64,000 nt of DNA from Uranotaenia lowii (GCF_029784155.1 NC_073693.1:156989519-157053518); one strand, 5' to 3'; shown: positions 31,265-43,256, counted from the first letter of the stretch. Notes: a model not told the origin generated them from the letters alone. Numbers and translations are program-made.

Positions 31265-32347
31265 AATATTAATCCGCAAGTAAAATATGTCAATAATTAT
31301 AAAACTCTTAGGCAATTAGAAATAAATCCTTCCTTATTAAATTCGGACACGAGTCACTTTTACCCGATTAGCAGTTCCTTGATAAGATTCGATCTGTCCA
31401 TGACCGCTGACATCCGTGGAATACCAGATCACGTCCGACCCAACGTCATTCCTTCAATCTTTGCATCAAAAGTACGTGAAATTGACCCTACAAAAATGTT
31501 CTTTACTGATGGTTCTAGAATCGACGGCGCGACTGGTTTCGCAGTGTACAATGAGCGCTTTGAAGCTTCGTTCAAGCTTCGAGAGCCATGCTCCGTTTAC
31601 GTTGCTGAATTAGCCGCAATTTATTGTAGCTTGGAACACATTCGCACACTGCCCGTAGACCACTATTCCATCTATTCGGATAGTCTCAGCTCCGTTGAGG
31701 CGATTCGATCGATGAAACTGATGAAGCGCTCTTCCCATTTTTTGCTGGAAATTTCAGGGGTATTGGGCGCTTTGATCGAAAATTCGTACAGGATTACCTT
31801 AGCTTGGATCCCGTCTCATTGTCTTATTCAAGGCAATGAGAATGCGGACTCATTGGCTAAGGTGGGCGCGTTACAAGGTGAAATTTTTGAGAGGATAATA
31901 ACTTACAATGAATATTTTTCAATACCTCGCACTTTAGCGATTAACGCTTGGCAGTCTAGCTGGGATAATGGCACAAAGGGACGTTGGCTCCATACGATTA
32001 TCCCTAAGGTTCCGACGAAGGCATGGTTTAAGCATTTTAACATGAGTCGCGATTTCATTCGCGTGGTTTCTCGGCTCATGTCAAATCACTGCCGGCTTGA
32101 CGCGCATTTGTTTCGTATACAACTAGTTACAAGCAATGTTTGTGTTTGTGGGGATGGCTACCACGACATTAATCATGTTGTGTGGACGTGTGAACGGTTT
32201 GATCGATCGAGGGCTTGGCTACTGGATACCCTTAGGGCCCGATGTAAACTACCTGGTGTTCCAATTCGAGACATCTTGGCAAACTTAGATCTTGAATATT
32301 TGTACCCTATATACAAATATCTTAAAATGTCTGACTTGGTCGTTTAG
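31265..32347 (+). CDS. LINE ORF2 C-terminal fragment: RNase H and zinc-binding tail
   Basis: The frame enters from the flanking RTE sequence and is open to the stop at 32345-32347. RNase H motifs are in order: FFTDGSRIDGATGFAVY (first Asp), VYVAELAAIYCSLEH (Glu), YSIYSDSLSSVEAI (Asp) and WIPSHCLIQGNENADSLAK (last Asp). The tail carries VCVCGDGYHDINHVVWTC, the Cys/His cluster of I/Loa/R1-type LINE C-termini. As a 5'-truncated insertion it has no promoter of its own. It differs in sequence from the I-type element at 44640-48150, so two families are present. Confidence 0.85.
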   Translation, partial: NINPQVKYVNNYKTLRQLEINPSLLNSDTSHFYPISSSLIRFDLSMTADIRGIPDHVRPNVIPSIFASKVREIDPTKMFFTDGSRIDGATGFAVYNERFEASFKLREPCSVYVAELAAIYCSLEHIRTLPVDHYSIYSDSLSSVEAIRSMKLMKRSSHFLLEISGVLGALIENSYRITLAWIPSHCLIQGNENADSLAKVGALQGEIFERIITYNEYFSIPRTLAINAWQSSWDNGTKGRWLHTIIPKVPTKAWFKHFNMSRDFIRVVSRLMSNHCRLDAHLFRIQLVTSNVCVCGDGYHDINHVVWTCERFDRSRAWLLDTLRARCKLPGVPIRDILANLDLEYLYPIYKYLKMSDLVV

Positions 32348-32711
32348 TCCTCTTCCCCTCTGTCTGTACTCTATCTAATGCTCGTTTCGTCTATTTATTA
32401 GAACAAACTTTCATCCGACGGGTCCTACAACACCACAAAGAAGGCTGGCCAGGAAATCGAAAACCTTGAGGTAGCTATCGAAACCACAGCTACAGGAAGC
32501 CACCACCGGACCCTAACGGAAACTGTTCTTGGAAGTGACCCCAGTTAATCCCCTTTCCTTTCCTATAATAAAATTTTAATTAACAGTTGAGTAGCCGCGA
32601 CGATTACGGCCCCCCTCTTACTAACCCAAAGTTAGGAAAAATACTCCCGGCACATAAAAACTTTATAAGTAAAATGCCTTAATAAAACAACTTGTAAATT
32701 AAAAAAAAATT
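31265..32711 (+). mobile_element. 5'-truncated I-type LINE
   Basis: A perfect 12-bp duplication, AAGTTATGTCGT, lies at 31253-31264 and 32712-32723, so the element inserted into RTE copy B near its 3' end. It has lost its endonuclease and RT and keeps the RNase H end of ORF2, a 3' UTR of about 350 bases, and an A-rich tail (32698-32709). Confidence 0.9.
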
Positions 32712-32757
32712 AAGTTATGTCGTGAGACGGAATACTATGTAAATAGAATAAAAAATA

Positions 32758-34488
32758 AACACTTTGAGCAAATCCTTGAAAGTGTCCCAAAGCATGAAGA
32801 GAAAACATCAATCGAAACCACCGAACCAGATGTCTTCAACTGGATCGACCTTTCCGAACATTATTTCAATGATTGTAATGTCCATTCTATGTGAAATCGT
32901 TCCTGATTAGACTATAGGTACCAATTTCTCGGAAGACTATTCCGAACGAACTTCCGGTAATGGGCAATGCTGCGGTTTTGATTTCAGCTAACTTCATCCC
33001 AGAAATGGCCATTAGGATTCATTAGTCTCTGCAAATGGCATCCAGGCCACGTTCCGCAAAGCTTTGCCAACTGGCTTTCAGTGCGGTTGTGTCTGTAAAT
33101 AAAAAACCACACCGAATTTGCACACATGTGCTGCGCTGTAGTTGATTTTGTTTTCCTCCAGTCAAAGAGGGTGAGCACATGTGTGTGAGTTTGTGTGATG
33201 TACTCAAAGACCAGCTCTTTTTTGTGCATTGTTTCTTCAAAATACCCCAAGCAGACCCGAGGGTACTCACTCTAGAAAACACTCTTGGCCTCTTACAGTC
33301 AAAGTCATCCTTTTTCGTTGATAAAATCCTATTTAAATATTTCCCATAATGGAATAAACGATAATGGTTATTACCAGTCGTTATCCTTCCTTTTCTGAGC
33401 CAAAATCATTTTCTCTGCTGGATGCGGTGATGTGGTGAAAGAACTGAGAGTGCTTATGCACATTTCCTAGAGGACGCAAACTGTTTAGCTCACTCGGGGC
33501 CAATCTTCCCACAAGCTACCGGGTACCTACTTAGAGACATGCATGCTGTTGTCACTTTCGTTATGGGAAAAAGAGACTGACGGCGGATAATCTGAAAGAA
33601 ACTTCAAAACCAAATTTGAGAAAATAACAAGTGAAGAACATTATGCATAACATGGAATTATAGATATTTTTTGGATTTTTTTTTTTCAGACAACTGTTAC
33701 GCTCAAGTTGTAGGTATTATAAACTAGTATCTTTGTCTGAGAGAGCCGGAGATTCAACCGCAGCATGGGATTAATCTGAAGCATCACTAATTAGCATAAA
33801 ATGGGGGTAGATTTCAAAGCTAGATTAGATGAAAATAATGAGCTTGGCGAACGTGCATTACATGTTCTATCAGAAGGAGGAAGAAGTGTTTATAAAAATG
33901 CAAAAAACTGAACCATTTTGAATAGGTGGAATTAAAAACTTAAAAAAAAAGTCGAAGCTGCAAGATGGTAGGACCGAAATTCAACAAAAATATAGAATTT
34001 AGTTATCCACTAGCTGTCCGGTAAACTTAGTTCTGCCATAGAATTAATCATAAATATTGAAGAGTCATTCCAAGTCAAGTGTGCACAGACGTAGTAGGAA
34101 AAATTGTTAGTTGCTTCAGTTATTTTTTATTTTCCAAAATATGCGATGCTAACCCTGTACAGAAAAGGGATAACTTGCAACAAACTATGTTTTAAATGAA
34201 AAATCTAGATTTGATATGTCATAGAATCCATAAAGTTAAAACACATCAATTGCACTAGTTTGCAATCTAAATTTTGCGTAGCATGGGCATCAATTTTTGT
34301 ATGGAAACACGCAAAACACGACATATATGTACCTATACAGTAAGGTTTTTTTTACACTTATACACGTACCGCGTAAAACAACGTGTAAAAAACCGTGTTG
34401 ATTCTCAAAAACCGTGTAAAAAACCGTGATATTTAATTGCAGAAAACTGTGCTGAAACTTGAAACAATAAGACATGTTACTTGATACT
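32758..34488. other. Unassigned sequence
   Basis: Mostly AT-rich; 33000-33300 has more even base composition but no convincing exon. At 34360-34430 the phrase ACCGTGTAAAAAACCGTG is repeated two to three times, perhaps a remnant of a MITE end. Confidence 0.4.
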
Positions 34489-34584
34489 TAAGACCGGAGA
34501 CCTGCAACCTGAGACCTGAGACTTGAGACTTGAGACCTGAAACTTGAGACTTTACACCTGAGACTTCCGACATGACACCTGAGA
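34489..34584 (+). repeat. Heptamer array segment A (TGAGACC/TGAGACT)
   Basis: About 13 imperfect 7-bp units. The segment ends in ACACCTGAGA, which recurs at 36118-36127 on the other side of the MITE, so segments A and B were once continuous. Confidence 0.8.
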
Positions 34585-36117
34585 AGGATGGTAAAACCGT
34601 CCATTTTCTCAATACCGGAAATACCGACTTTCGGGACGGTAAAAAAAAACCGATATTTCCGGTAATTTTTTCCCCATTACTAGGCATTTTAATAAAATTG
34701 ACTCAGGAAGCAGCTGTTTTTATTTACCAATTATATTTGAGCACAAATATGCAAATTTGGATCCATCAGCTTCAAAAATAAACTCACTAAACCTTACTGC
34801 AAGATTCATGTGTATTTTGATTATTGCTAAAACTTTTGGATATAATTTTTTTAATTAAAACTATAGTGGCGTTTAAAAAAGAATTGACAAGCTGCCATTT
34901 CCTCTTAGCTGATCTTTTTTCATGAAGTTTTAACACATTTCGGTTCAGATGTTCAATTAACGCTCCACGACATTTAAAGACTGAATAAGTGTACAATGAC
35001 TGAAAAAAAGAAATAGCTACATGAAATTTAAGATGTCTTTACAGTAATCACTGTATTTTTTATCGAAAAAAATGGAATTTGGTCAAAATATGTAAAAATC
35101 TTTCCATAAAAAAAGACCGAGTTTTATTATAATCGTTCTAAACGGTGACGGGCTTTTACACATTTAAAATTTTAAACCAAAAATGTAAAAAAAAATGATT
35201 ACAAAATTTTTTGCTTTGTTTTAAAACATAAAATGTTTCCACAGAGTTTGAATGCTGAGTTTGAATGTTTGTAAGAATTTTTTTTATCAATATCTTTTTT
35301 GGTAAATGATGAAACTCTGTAGTTTTTATTTTTAACGCTGTTGAAGCATTTTATTTTCCAGACAAAGCAGTAACAAAGTATTTTTTTTTAATTTACAAAA
35401 TTCTTATAGCAACATCTGAGCGTATAGATCAGATCCAAAGAACTATATTTATTGCTGAACTTTGACTGATCTTTTTAATAGATTTTTATTCATATTTATT
35501 CGTTTTAATTTTGGAAAGACGAACCGAAAGTAATCATGACCGAGGACCGTATTTTGGACAAAATCTGTAATTCTGTGAGTAAACCAAAAACTTTGTGACA
35601 GTGTTTTATGTTTTGTTCAATCAATTTAAGTATTTTTTTTACAGAATAACCTTTTTATATATCAAATTTAAAATAATTTTCATAAAAGACTATAAAAACT
35701 TATACTCAATCCGTAAAATCTGTTCATAAATCTAAATACTGTGTTGAAGAGTATAGGACCAAAATTCGCTTAAAACTATATTAAACTACTATGATTTCGG
35801 AAATCACACAGCGAAGTTATAATAATAAAGTGATGATGTTAAAAAGGTTTAATGATTATCATGAGGATGATGATAGATATATGACAAAGGGAAAAATTTA
35901 AAGGCAATTTAAAGCATCTTTTTCAATTGAAAATGTTGCTAAATCTATTGCGTTATAAATTCTGAGCATTTTATGCCTTGACTATTGCAATTATACGAAA
36001 TCTTTTCATGAATTCGATATACTTTGGAAGATACCGGTTTTACCGGTTTTATCGGTTTTATCAATTACAAATACCGAAATATCGGATTTGTTAAAAACCG
36101 GTAAAACCGACCACCCT
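34585..36117. mobile_element. hAT-like MITE inside the heptamer array
   Basis: The ends are AAGGATGGTAAAACC on the left and, inverted, AGGGTGGTCGGTTTTACC on the right, both rich in ACCGG/ACCGT motifs. The flanks share ACACCTGAGA (34575-34584 and 36118-36127), which contains an 8-bp duplication of the size made by hAT transposases; the repetitive target makes its exact length ambiguous. The 1.5-kb interior is AT-rich and has no coding sequence. Confidence 0.6.
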
Positions 36118-36149
36118 ACACCTGAGACCCACCTGAGACCTGAGACGTG
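36118..36149 (+). repeat. Heptamer array segment B
   Basis: Four or five TGAGACC units between the MITE and the LINE insertion. The last 14 bases (AGACCTGAGACGTG) are repeated after the LINE at 37195-37208. Confidence 0.8.
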
Positions 36150-37194
36150 CTCTGCGACGTAGTTCCACCTCCCCGTGGTGCAGAGTGGAAACGTGTCTAC
36201 AGAATTGACCAGCTGTAGATGTACGGCCAAGAGAACTACACGTCACACTTGGTACAGTCAGTTGCGACGAGCTGCGTGCCGAGTGTGGCAAAAACGTGGT
36301 GCGACTGGGCACCCTGGTACCAGTGCTCAGTTGCAAGAGGGAGGGGTCGTAACGTGTATCGGGTAGTCGCGACCCCGATATGCGGGACGACCAAATGTTT
36401 GGCGAGTTTCGATCGATCTGCCTTTTGGGGAGGTTCCTAGCCCCAATTCGCGGATACGATTGACTCACGACAGACAGAGGGGCCTTGTGCCGTGACATGT
36501 GGCGCCCAGTGGATGGGCCTCAGGTTGGGTCTCGAAGAGTCGAGATGGAGAAAAAGGATATGTGTGGTTATCTCCAGACCCGAGGAGAGGCGAGTTGTTC
36601 TCGTCTCGAATTGGGTCAAGAGACGGAACGATCGAGGGCTCTCGAGACACGAGGAGAGGTGGGTATAGACGCCTCAATTCGTGTCAAGAGGAGGAATGTG
36701 AGGAGGTCTTGAGTCACGAGGAGAGACGGGCCAAGACGGTTCAAATCGTGACAGGAGACCGAATGTGAGAGGGTCTCGAGTCGTGAGGAGGGGCGGGTCA
36801 TGACGTCACGAATTGCGACGAGAGGCCGCATGTGGGACTCGAGTCACGAGTAGCGGCTAACGGACTGCCAACCCGTAAGTCGTGAATCGTGACAAAGAGT
36901 GGACGTAAATTGCTGGTGTAGTACGAATAAAACGAGTATTTGCCGTGGAGCGCATTGCGCGAGTATGGTCTCCCATCATGGGTAAAGCCTTCGTTGCTAG
37001 GTCCGGATGGGAATTATGGCCAGAGGCCCCAGGTGGATTTTTTGGCGTAGGGGTACATAGTATCATGAGTCGTCCAATTGCACCCATGGACCCAGAGTAG
37101 CAAACTGGGGGGACGCGGTGGCTCGCCGTGCCTTGGAATGCAATCCGTAAAAAGGATTTACCACCTGGGTGATCAACTAATAAAAAAAAAAAAA
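36150..37194 (+). mobile_element. 5'-truncated polyadenylated LINE (or other retroposon)
   Basis: This GC-rich block differs sharply in composition from its neighbours, ends in about 14 A (37182-37195), and is flanked by a 14-bp duplication AGACCTGAGACGTG (36136-36149 and 37195-37208). The middle (36530-36860) has degenerate GAGTCACGAGGAGAG-like repeats. The last 250 bases look like a structured LINE 3' UTR. No RT or endonuclease coding was recognised; the short frames at 36485-36768 are arginine- and glutamate-rich translations of the repeats. Confidence 0.7.
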
Positions 37195-37345
37195 AGACCT
37201 GAGACGTGGGGCTTGAAACCTAAGACCTGAGACGTGAGACTTTCGACATGCCACCTGAGACCTGAGACCTGAGATCTGAGACCTGAGACTTAAGACTTGG
37301 CACCTGAGACATAAGACCTGAGACTTTCGACTTGGAACATGAGAC
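37195..37345 (+). repeat. Heptamer array segment C
   Basis: About 20 imperfect TGAGACC/TGAGACT units, continuous with segments A and B before the insertions. It runs directly into the inverted array at about 37367. Confidence 0.8.
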
Positions 37346-37366
37346 CAGTGACAAGAGACATGTATC

Positions 37367-37925
37367 ACGTTTCATGCCTCAAGTCTCATGTCTCATGCCT
37401 CATGTCTCATGTCTTATGTCTCATGTCTCATGTCTCATGTCTCATGCCTCATGTCTCATGTCTCATGTCTCATGTCTCATGTCTCATGTCTCATGTCTCA
37501 TGTCTCATGTCTCATGTCTCATGTCTCATGTCTCATGTCTCATGTCTCATGTCTCATGTCTCATGTCTCATGTCTCATGTCTCATGTCTCATGTCTCATG
37601 TCTCATGTCTCATGTCTCATGTCTCATGTCTCATGTCTCATGTCTCATGTCTCATGTCTCATGTCTCATGTCTCATGTCTCATGTCTCATATCTCATGTC
37701 TAATGTCTCATGTCTCATGTCTCATGTCGCATGTCTCATGTCTCATGTCTCATGTCGCATGTCTCATGTCTCATGTCTCATGTCTCATGTCTCATGTCTC
37801 ATGTCTCATGTCTCATGTCTTATGTCTCATGTCTCATGTCTCATGTCTCATGTCTCATGTCTCATGTCTCATGTCTTATGTCTCATGTCTCAAGTCTCAT
37901 GTCTCATGTCTCATGTCTCATGAGA
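37367..37925 (+). repeat. Inverted heptamer array (TGTCTCA)n, about 78 units
   Basis: A nearly homogeneous 7-bp tandem repeat; the rare variants are mostly single C/T or C/G changes. Because 7 is not a multiple of 3, all three plus-strand frames read the same heptapeptide MSHVSCL, giving three overlapping open frames of 123 to 194 codons that are artefacts. The unit is the inverse of the TGAGACC units upstream, and the right edge (CTCATGAGAC) is itself palindromic. Confidence 0.95.
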
Positions 37926-37929
37926 CACT

Positions 37930-40078
37930 CGTTATTCAAAAAGAAAAAAGGTAAACAAAGCTTACGTCACTTGCCAGGATGTTTATGTATCCTAGGCGAG
38001 AATCGTAAACAGCAGTTGGCAATGATTTATTGCTCTAGTTTTCGCTGGTACAGCGATGATGGTTGTTTGTTTGAAAATGCAATTGACGTCACGAATTGTC
38101 TTGGATACAATGTTTACAAAAAAAACTTTTACTAATACTTAGCACGGGATTTCCATCGCCAACTGAGATATGTATACAGGTTGGAGCAAATGTACTGAAG
38201 ACACTTTAGAGCTAACATCAAAGACAAAGACATTTAAAAGGTGAAATATTGATATTTGTTTTGCTATAAAAAAAATTAAATTCGACTTGTATAAAACGAC
38301 ATGCGTGAAATTCTATAAGTTAAATTCTAATAACAAGAATGTACATTTTGATGAATGCACTACAAGAATTCAACTTTGAAAAAAAAATTCGTTCTGTACC
38401 TAAAAACATGACGAATGCCACCTGTTTTCAGGATGTCAAAGCGTTTTGAGTTTTTTTTTTTTAAATAGATTTGGATTCAAAGAGGGTGGAGAAAAAGGTG
38501 ATTTCATAGATGTAAAGCAACGAAATTTAGAGGGTGTTTTAGGTTTACAACGCACTCTACCGTATTTAACTTTGTAAAGCACGGTGTATAACTTCACCTA
38601 CGATTTGGGGCACGTTGAAAAGTAAAAATCGTTACAATGAATAATGAATACGTATATTTCTTTTCTGTTTTAAAATTAGAGCTTTTTCAAGACAAGATGT
38701 GATTTTTGACCTTGTATCCTACCCAAATACAAAATCTTTATCCAAAGAAATCATTAGATAATGCAACATGCTAGAAAATAATGTAGTATCCTTTTAGATA
38801 AGCTTGCAAAACCGTTTTTTCACTTTGAAATTTCACGCGTCTGTCATCTCCAAATTTACTTAACTGAATGAGAATGCTTGTCATTGAAATCAGCTTTCAG
38901 AGAATTCTCTCTCTTTAATTTTCTTAAGTTCTCTTTTTTGGTATTCGTACGCCCACTTCAATGATGAAGTGATGCCATTTTTTTGTCAAATTCAATATTA
39001 ATCCTTTATTTCCTACAAATAAGTAGGCCATACTTCTAAAATATGAAAATCTTAACTTTTAATCTTTATAAAATCAAAATTTGCATTTTTAATAAATGCC
39101 AATTTGCGTTCGTTATCCAGCAAATACACCTTGAGCAACCTTAAACTATTCCACTTACTCATTTCTGGTCTGATTTATCGAACCAAAGGTTCCAAAATGC
39201 AGGACTAGAGCAATCTTTTGGAAGCATGAAAGTACAACTTGTTCGACCGGTCAACTGGCATTTGGGCTTTGGAGACTTACCGAAATCCTTATCCTTATAC
39301 CGAACAAGGTCCTTATGCTAGATGATCTCGGCTGGGACGGAGATTACATTTTATTTATAAACCTTTGACTTTTTGGCAATTACATGGGCCTAGTCTAGAG
39401 TGAGCGAGAGGACCGGACAGGTTTTATCTTTCTCCTCCCTGTACAGGTTCCATTCTACAAACGCACGCAGCCGGATAACGATAGAGACTATTAAGGGTTT
39501 TTTGGCATACCGGCAGCCTCTTGGCAACCAAAATCGAATATGTTACACCAGATATTTATTGTCCAAGGGTTTAAGTGAAACGAACCTCTCATGTAGGAGG
39601 ACTTTTCCACTCGAACGAACAACCGTGTGAGGCTGGCAAGGCGAGGGTTCATCAGGGAAACATGAAGGTAGCCAGTAGGTATTGGCCCAGTGGCCATATC
39701 CTTACTCTACTTTCGAGAAGGCTTGCCGGAAAACAAATCGTTTATTGGACCCGGTTCTCTCTCAGACGATTATCTCCAATGAACAATTTAGAGCAAATGT
39801 TACTGGGAGACACAAAAAAAAACGTACCGGCAAATTCGAAGACAGAAACCGGTCGGAATTAATTTCCCAATAACACGGCAATATAGAACCCCAATCCCGG
39901 CGGGCTGGCAGATCGACCGGTAAACGGGTGGGTATATCCGATAAAATGTCATTTCACAGATTTCCACAATATTGCCTTTACGTGTGGGTGAATGATGCAG
40001 ACTCGTTAAGCGACATTATATTATGCTGTGAAACAATTTATAGGTCTGAGAGAGTTTTTTTTCTAAGAATAATTCAAA
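37930..40078. other. Unassigned sequence
   Basis: No recognised gene. 39380-39920 is less AT-rich than its surroundings and has overlapping short frames on both strands (for example 39575-39862 plus), which suggests a decayed repeat rather than a gene. Confidence 0.4.
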
Positions 40079-40102
40079 CAAATGCTTTTAATGTTGCGAA
40101 TA
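40079..40102. repeat. Left copy of a 24-bp target duplication
   Basis: Repeated at 41745-41768 with one mismatch in 24. Confidence 0.75.
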
Positions 40103-41744
40103 GCTTAGCATAGCTTAGCTTAGCTTGATCGACTACTCACATCCACCTCAAGCCATTAAATCCGAAATGTCACTTTAAACTATAACTGAAACTGTTTTGA
40201 TACTTTTGTGTTAGACTCTATTCCGTCATCATTAATACTTTAACATTTCGGATTCCATAACCGCAGGCGTGGCTCAGTAGAACGAATTCCGTATCGCCAA
40301 TGGTTGCTACTCCGTGATTGACCGAGGCCATCATTTTTGTCCAGAGGTCAAAAGAATCGTGTCTGGGATTGACAGCATATTCTCAATGAACAAAACTGAT
40401 GCTCTCTCTTTATACATCAATAACGGCGCCGGCCACGTCCTAGTAGTCAATAGATAGAGAGGAAAATAAGAGAAAAGGATGAAAGAAATCAAACTTATGC
40501 TTTAGGACCGAGGTCACCTCTGCATCCTAGCAAAACAATTTTGGTGCGGATGTGGGGAAAAGGGATATGATCAGGAAACACTTTTGACAAGTGTAAAGAT
40601 CTTGTTTTCGAAACCTATTTCCCTATGCTTCTATTGTTTACTATAAGGATCTTATTTTTGAAAAATCCAAAAAGAATGTGACTGGCACTATTGTGATAAC
40701 TAATAAGAAATAATGATATGATATTTTTTTTTTAAATAAATAGGTGCTTGATTTTTTCATGAGTAATGAAATTCGATGTTTTTTTAGTTCATTGACGTGT
40801 AACTAACATATGCTCCATTTAGAATAAAACAATTGCAAGATTTATAATTCGGCTGAACGCTATCTATCCAGAAATCTAAAATTTATCAGAGGTTTAAATT
40901 TACATAATTTCCTAACTCTAACAGTAAGGCTTGTGAACAGCAAACTCGAGAGGTTTGATATAATCGAAAGGAATTTTGTGAAATGCATTAGTATTTTAAT
41001 TTTATGAAACATTTAAACAAACTTTAAATCTATTTTGACAATTTTTGAAACACAGAAAATTATGTAGCTCTATACAAAAATCTTTGATAATTTCCTCACT
41101 ATTTCCCCTGAAATTCTTAAAAGAATCCCAGATCAAGCTTTATTCTTTACTTCAATGAAAAATTTTGTATACATATCTATGATCAGTCAGATTCTACAAT
41201 TGTGTTTTAGAGGGAATTTGACCTCGTTCTAAAAAGCCTCCATTTTGATAGGTTTTTCATTCTTAGTTATCAGTGAGGATTTTAAAATCTAAAATTGTAG
41301 ATAATGAAAATGAAATAATGAATCAGGCTAAGTTCTAGAAATATCTTGTAAATAGAATAAAATTGTAATAAAATTTCACGAAAGATTGAACTTTTCGGAC
41401 AGGAATCAAGCTGCTCAAGCCTTTCATTAGTTAAGAGCCTTCCAGTAGTTGCAAAGTAAATAAAATATTCAATACTTAGCTTCAGGTTTGAAAGGTCCCC
41501 AAGAGTAACCATTTGTGTTTTGCAGATTTGACCGATGATGTTCCGCTAGACTTACAACCTCCTACATTCCGCTGCTTGATATGCTAGCTCGCTCTTGTTG
41601 ACCGTCCGGCTGACTGACCTGTCACCCATACCGATAGCTCCATTCCAGGTCTTCCAAATCGGCATTTTAACGATGATTAAACTTAATTTTCATAGTAAAA
41701 TTTCTCTTATCAAACAAACTGAAATTCAGGAGCCTGAAAAACAC
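40103..41744 (-). mobile_element. Non-coding retroposon with GCTAA-type tail
   Basis: On the minus strand the element ends at 40103 with AAGCTAAGCTAAGCTATGCTAAGCT-like pentamer text, against the target duplication, and begins at 41744. The last 450 bases before the tail (40560 to 40130) are of more even composition and look like a LINE 3' UTR. No LINE protein is visible; a 76-codon minus frame at 41282-41512 has no recognised domain. The length of 1,642 bp is close to that of the retroposon at 17861-19485. Confidence 0.65.
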
Positions 41745-42043
41745 CAAATGCTTTTAATGTTGCAAATATTATAAAAATATATATGTGTATTTTTTTTCAA
41801 CCTATTTTAATTGTTGATCAAACCCTTATCTCAATTCAATTAACATGAAACAATAATAAAAAGGTTTAAGTGGAAGTTTAACCTTCCTTTGCGGTTAGGG
41901 TCTATATGACCGAACTGTACTTTATCGAAGCGATATTACAGGAACGTTTAATCTAGACACATGAAATTTTCAGACTTTTCCTAAAATGAGAAGCTCTACA
42001 ATCTCTTTTTTTATTCTATATTGTACATTCACATAAATATATA

Positions 42044-43186
42044 CAGTTTTCGGCATCGCTAACTGAAAAATTAGCGCCGCTAATTAAATCGCTAACTCAT
42101 ACAAAGTTAGCGATCGCTAATTAAATACGCTAAATGTGCCAAAAAAGTTATCGCTTTAAGCTTAAAGCGCTAATCGCTAATCGCTAACTGTTAACCAACA
42201 TTAAGGCCGGAACAAACATCAAATTTTTCTATAGTCACGCACTTCCCCCTTTCGATTTTTTTCAACTCCCCAAGGGGGAATCAATAAAGTTCCAAGTATT
42301 TAATTTAAAATAAGATAAATTGATCGTATTTTCATAAAATTATATGAGCAAAACCAAATCTGTCAAAGATTTAAGGAGTTTTAACGAGTCTCTGTATTCT
42401 ATAAATTAAAAAAAAACAATTAAAGAAAGAGCAAAAGAACAGAATGTTGAAAATGCGAGCTATATCTCTCTTTTTTTTTTTAATTTAAATTTTAATTAAA
42501 AATTTACTCGATTTGTCGGTAGTAGATAGTATGCAATTTTGTTGCAAGTAATCTTTTGTGCAATTCATTTTTTTTTGTTTTGGCATTATTTTACATAATA
42601 CTCATTTCAAATCTTTAACCTTTTTTTCCCCCTTTTTCAAATTTTCAGGAGCATTGTCAAACGTGAACATTTATACAATCTCATTTTGAACTTAAAACGT
42701 AGGCTACAATAGTGATTTTATCTTATTTTTATATGAACTGATCTGTAAAATCTCATAAAAACTGTAATGTGAAAAGTAAATAGCTCAACCACTTGAAAAC
42801 AAATGCTGATGAAGAGATGTTGAAAATAGTTTTATATTGTTTAACACCTTTCATTGTAATCTTCTTCTGTAAAAGTTGCTAAAAAAAAGTGCTTAAAGAG
42901 ACTAAATACAACTTTTCTCTAACTCTAGTACGCATTCCTCCAATGAATCCAATTAAGCAAAGCACTTTGACTTGATTAATGAAAAAAAATTTATTCTATC
43001 ACTAAAAATTCGAGAGATTGAAACAAATATATGGGAGTTAGCGATCTTCAATTAGTGGAACCAAAAAATAGCGGAACTTTTCAATTCGCTAAATCAATCC
43101 AAACTTAGCGACAAAATTAAAGCGCTAACAAAAAGTTAGCGGACTAACTAGCGAATAGCGGATTAGCGCTTTTGTGCCGAACACTG
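42044..43186. mobile_element. hAT-like MITE rich in TTAGCG motifs (copy 1)
   Basis: The left end CAGTTTTCGGCA and the right end TGCCGAACACTG are near-perfect inverted repeats of the CAGTG type used by hAT elements. ATATATA lies on both sides (42037-42043 and 43188-43194), consistent with an 8-bp duplication with one mismatch. Both subterminal 150-base regions are packed with TTAGCG/CGCTAA in both orientations; the interior has no coding. A nearly identical left end begins at 63862. Confidence 0.7.
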
Positions 43187-43256
43187 CATATATAATACAT
43201 ATCTATATAATGTATAATGTATTGTATATCGAACTTCCATTGACTAAAGGGTGATA

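Larger units (their letters stand above)
28420..32757 (+). mobile_element. RTE-clade element, copy B, with I-type LINE inserted
   Basis: This extends about 270 bases further 5' than copy A shows and includes the non-coding leader (from about 28420) and the endonuclease start. The 3' end is displaced to 32712-32757 because an I-type LINE landed at 31264/31265, duplicating AAGTTATGTCGT. The final AT tail reads AATAGAATAAAAAATAAA. The 5' boundary is approximate, as no flanking duplication was found. Confidence 0.85.

Noticed and set aside
31244..32347. A single 367-codon gene starting at 31244
   Set aside because: The first codons belong to RTE copy B and the rest to a LINE inserted at 31265.
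34489..37925. A CRISPR array
   Set aside because: The units are 7 bp and contiguous, with no spacers, in eukaryotic DNA.
37332..38135. Four overlapping plus-strand open frames of 123-194 codons rich in MSHVSCL
   Set aside because: They are the three frames of a 7-bp tandem repeat; the peptide is a consequence of the unit, not a gene.
41876..41960. A repeat-like phrase (CCTTTGCGGTTAGGGTCTAT) as a transposon end
   Set aside because: No inverted partner or duplication was found nearby.
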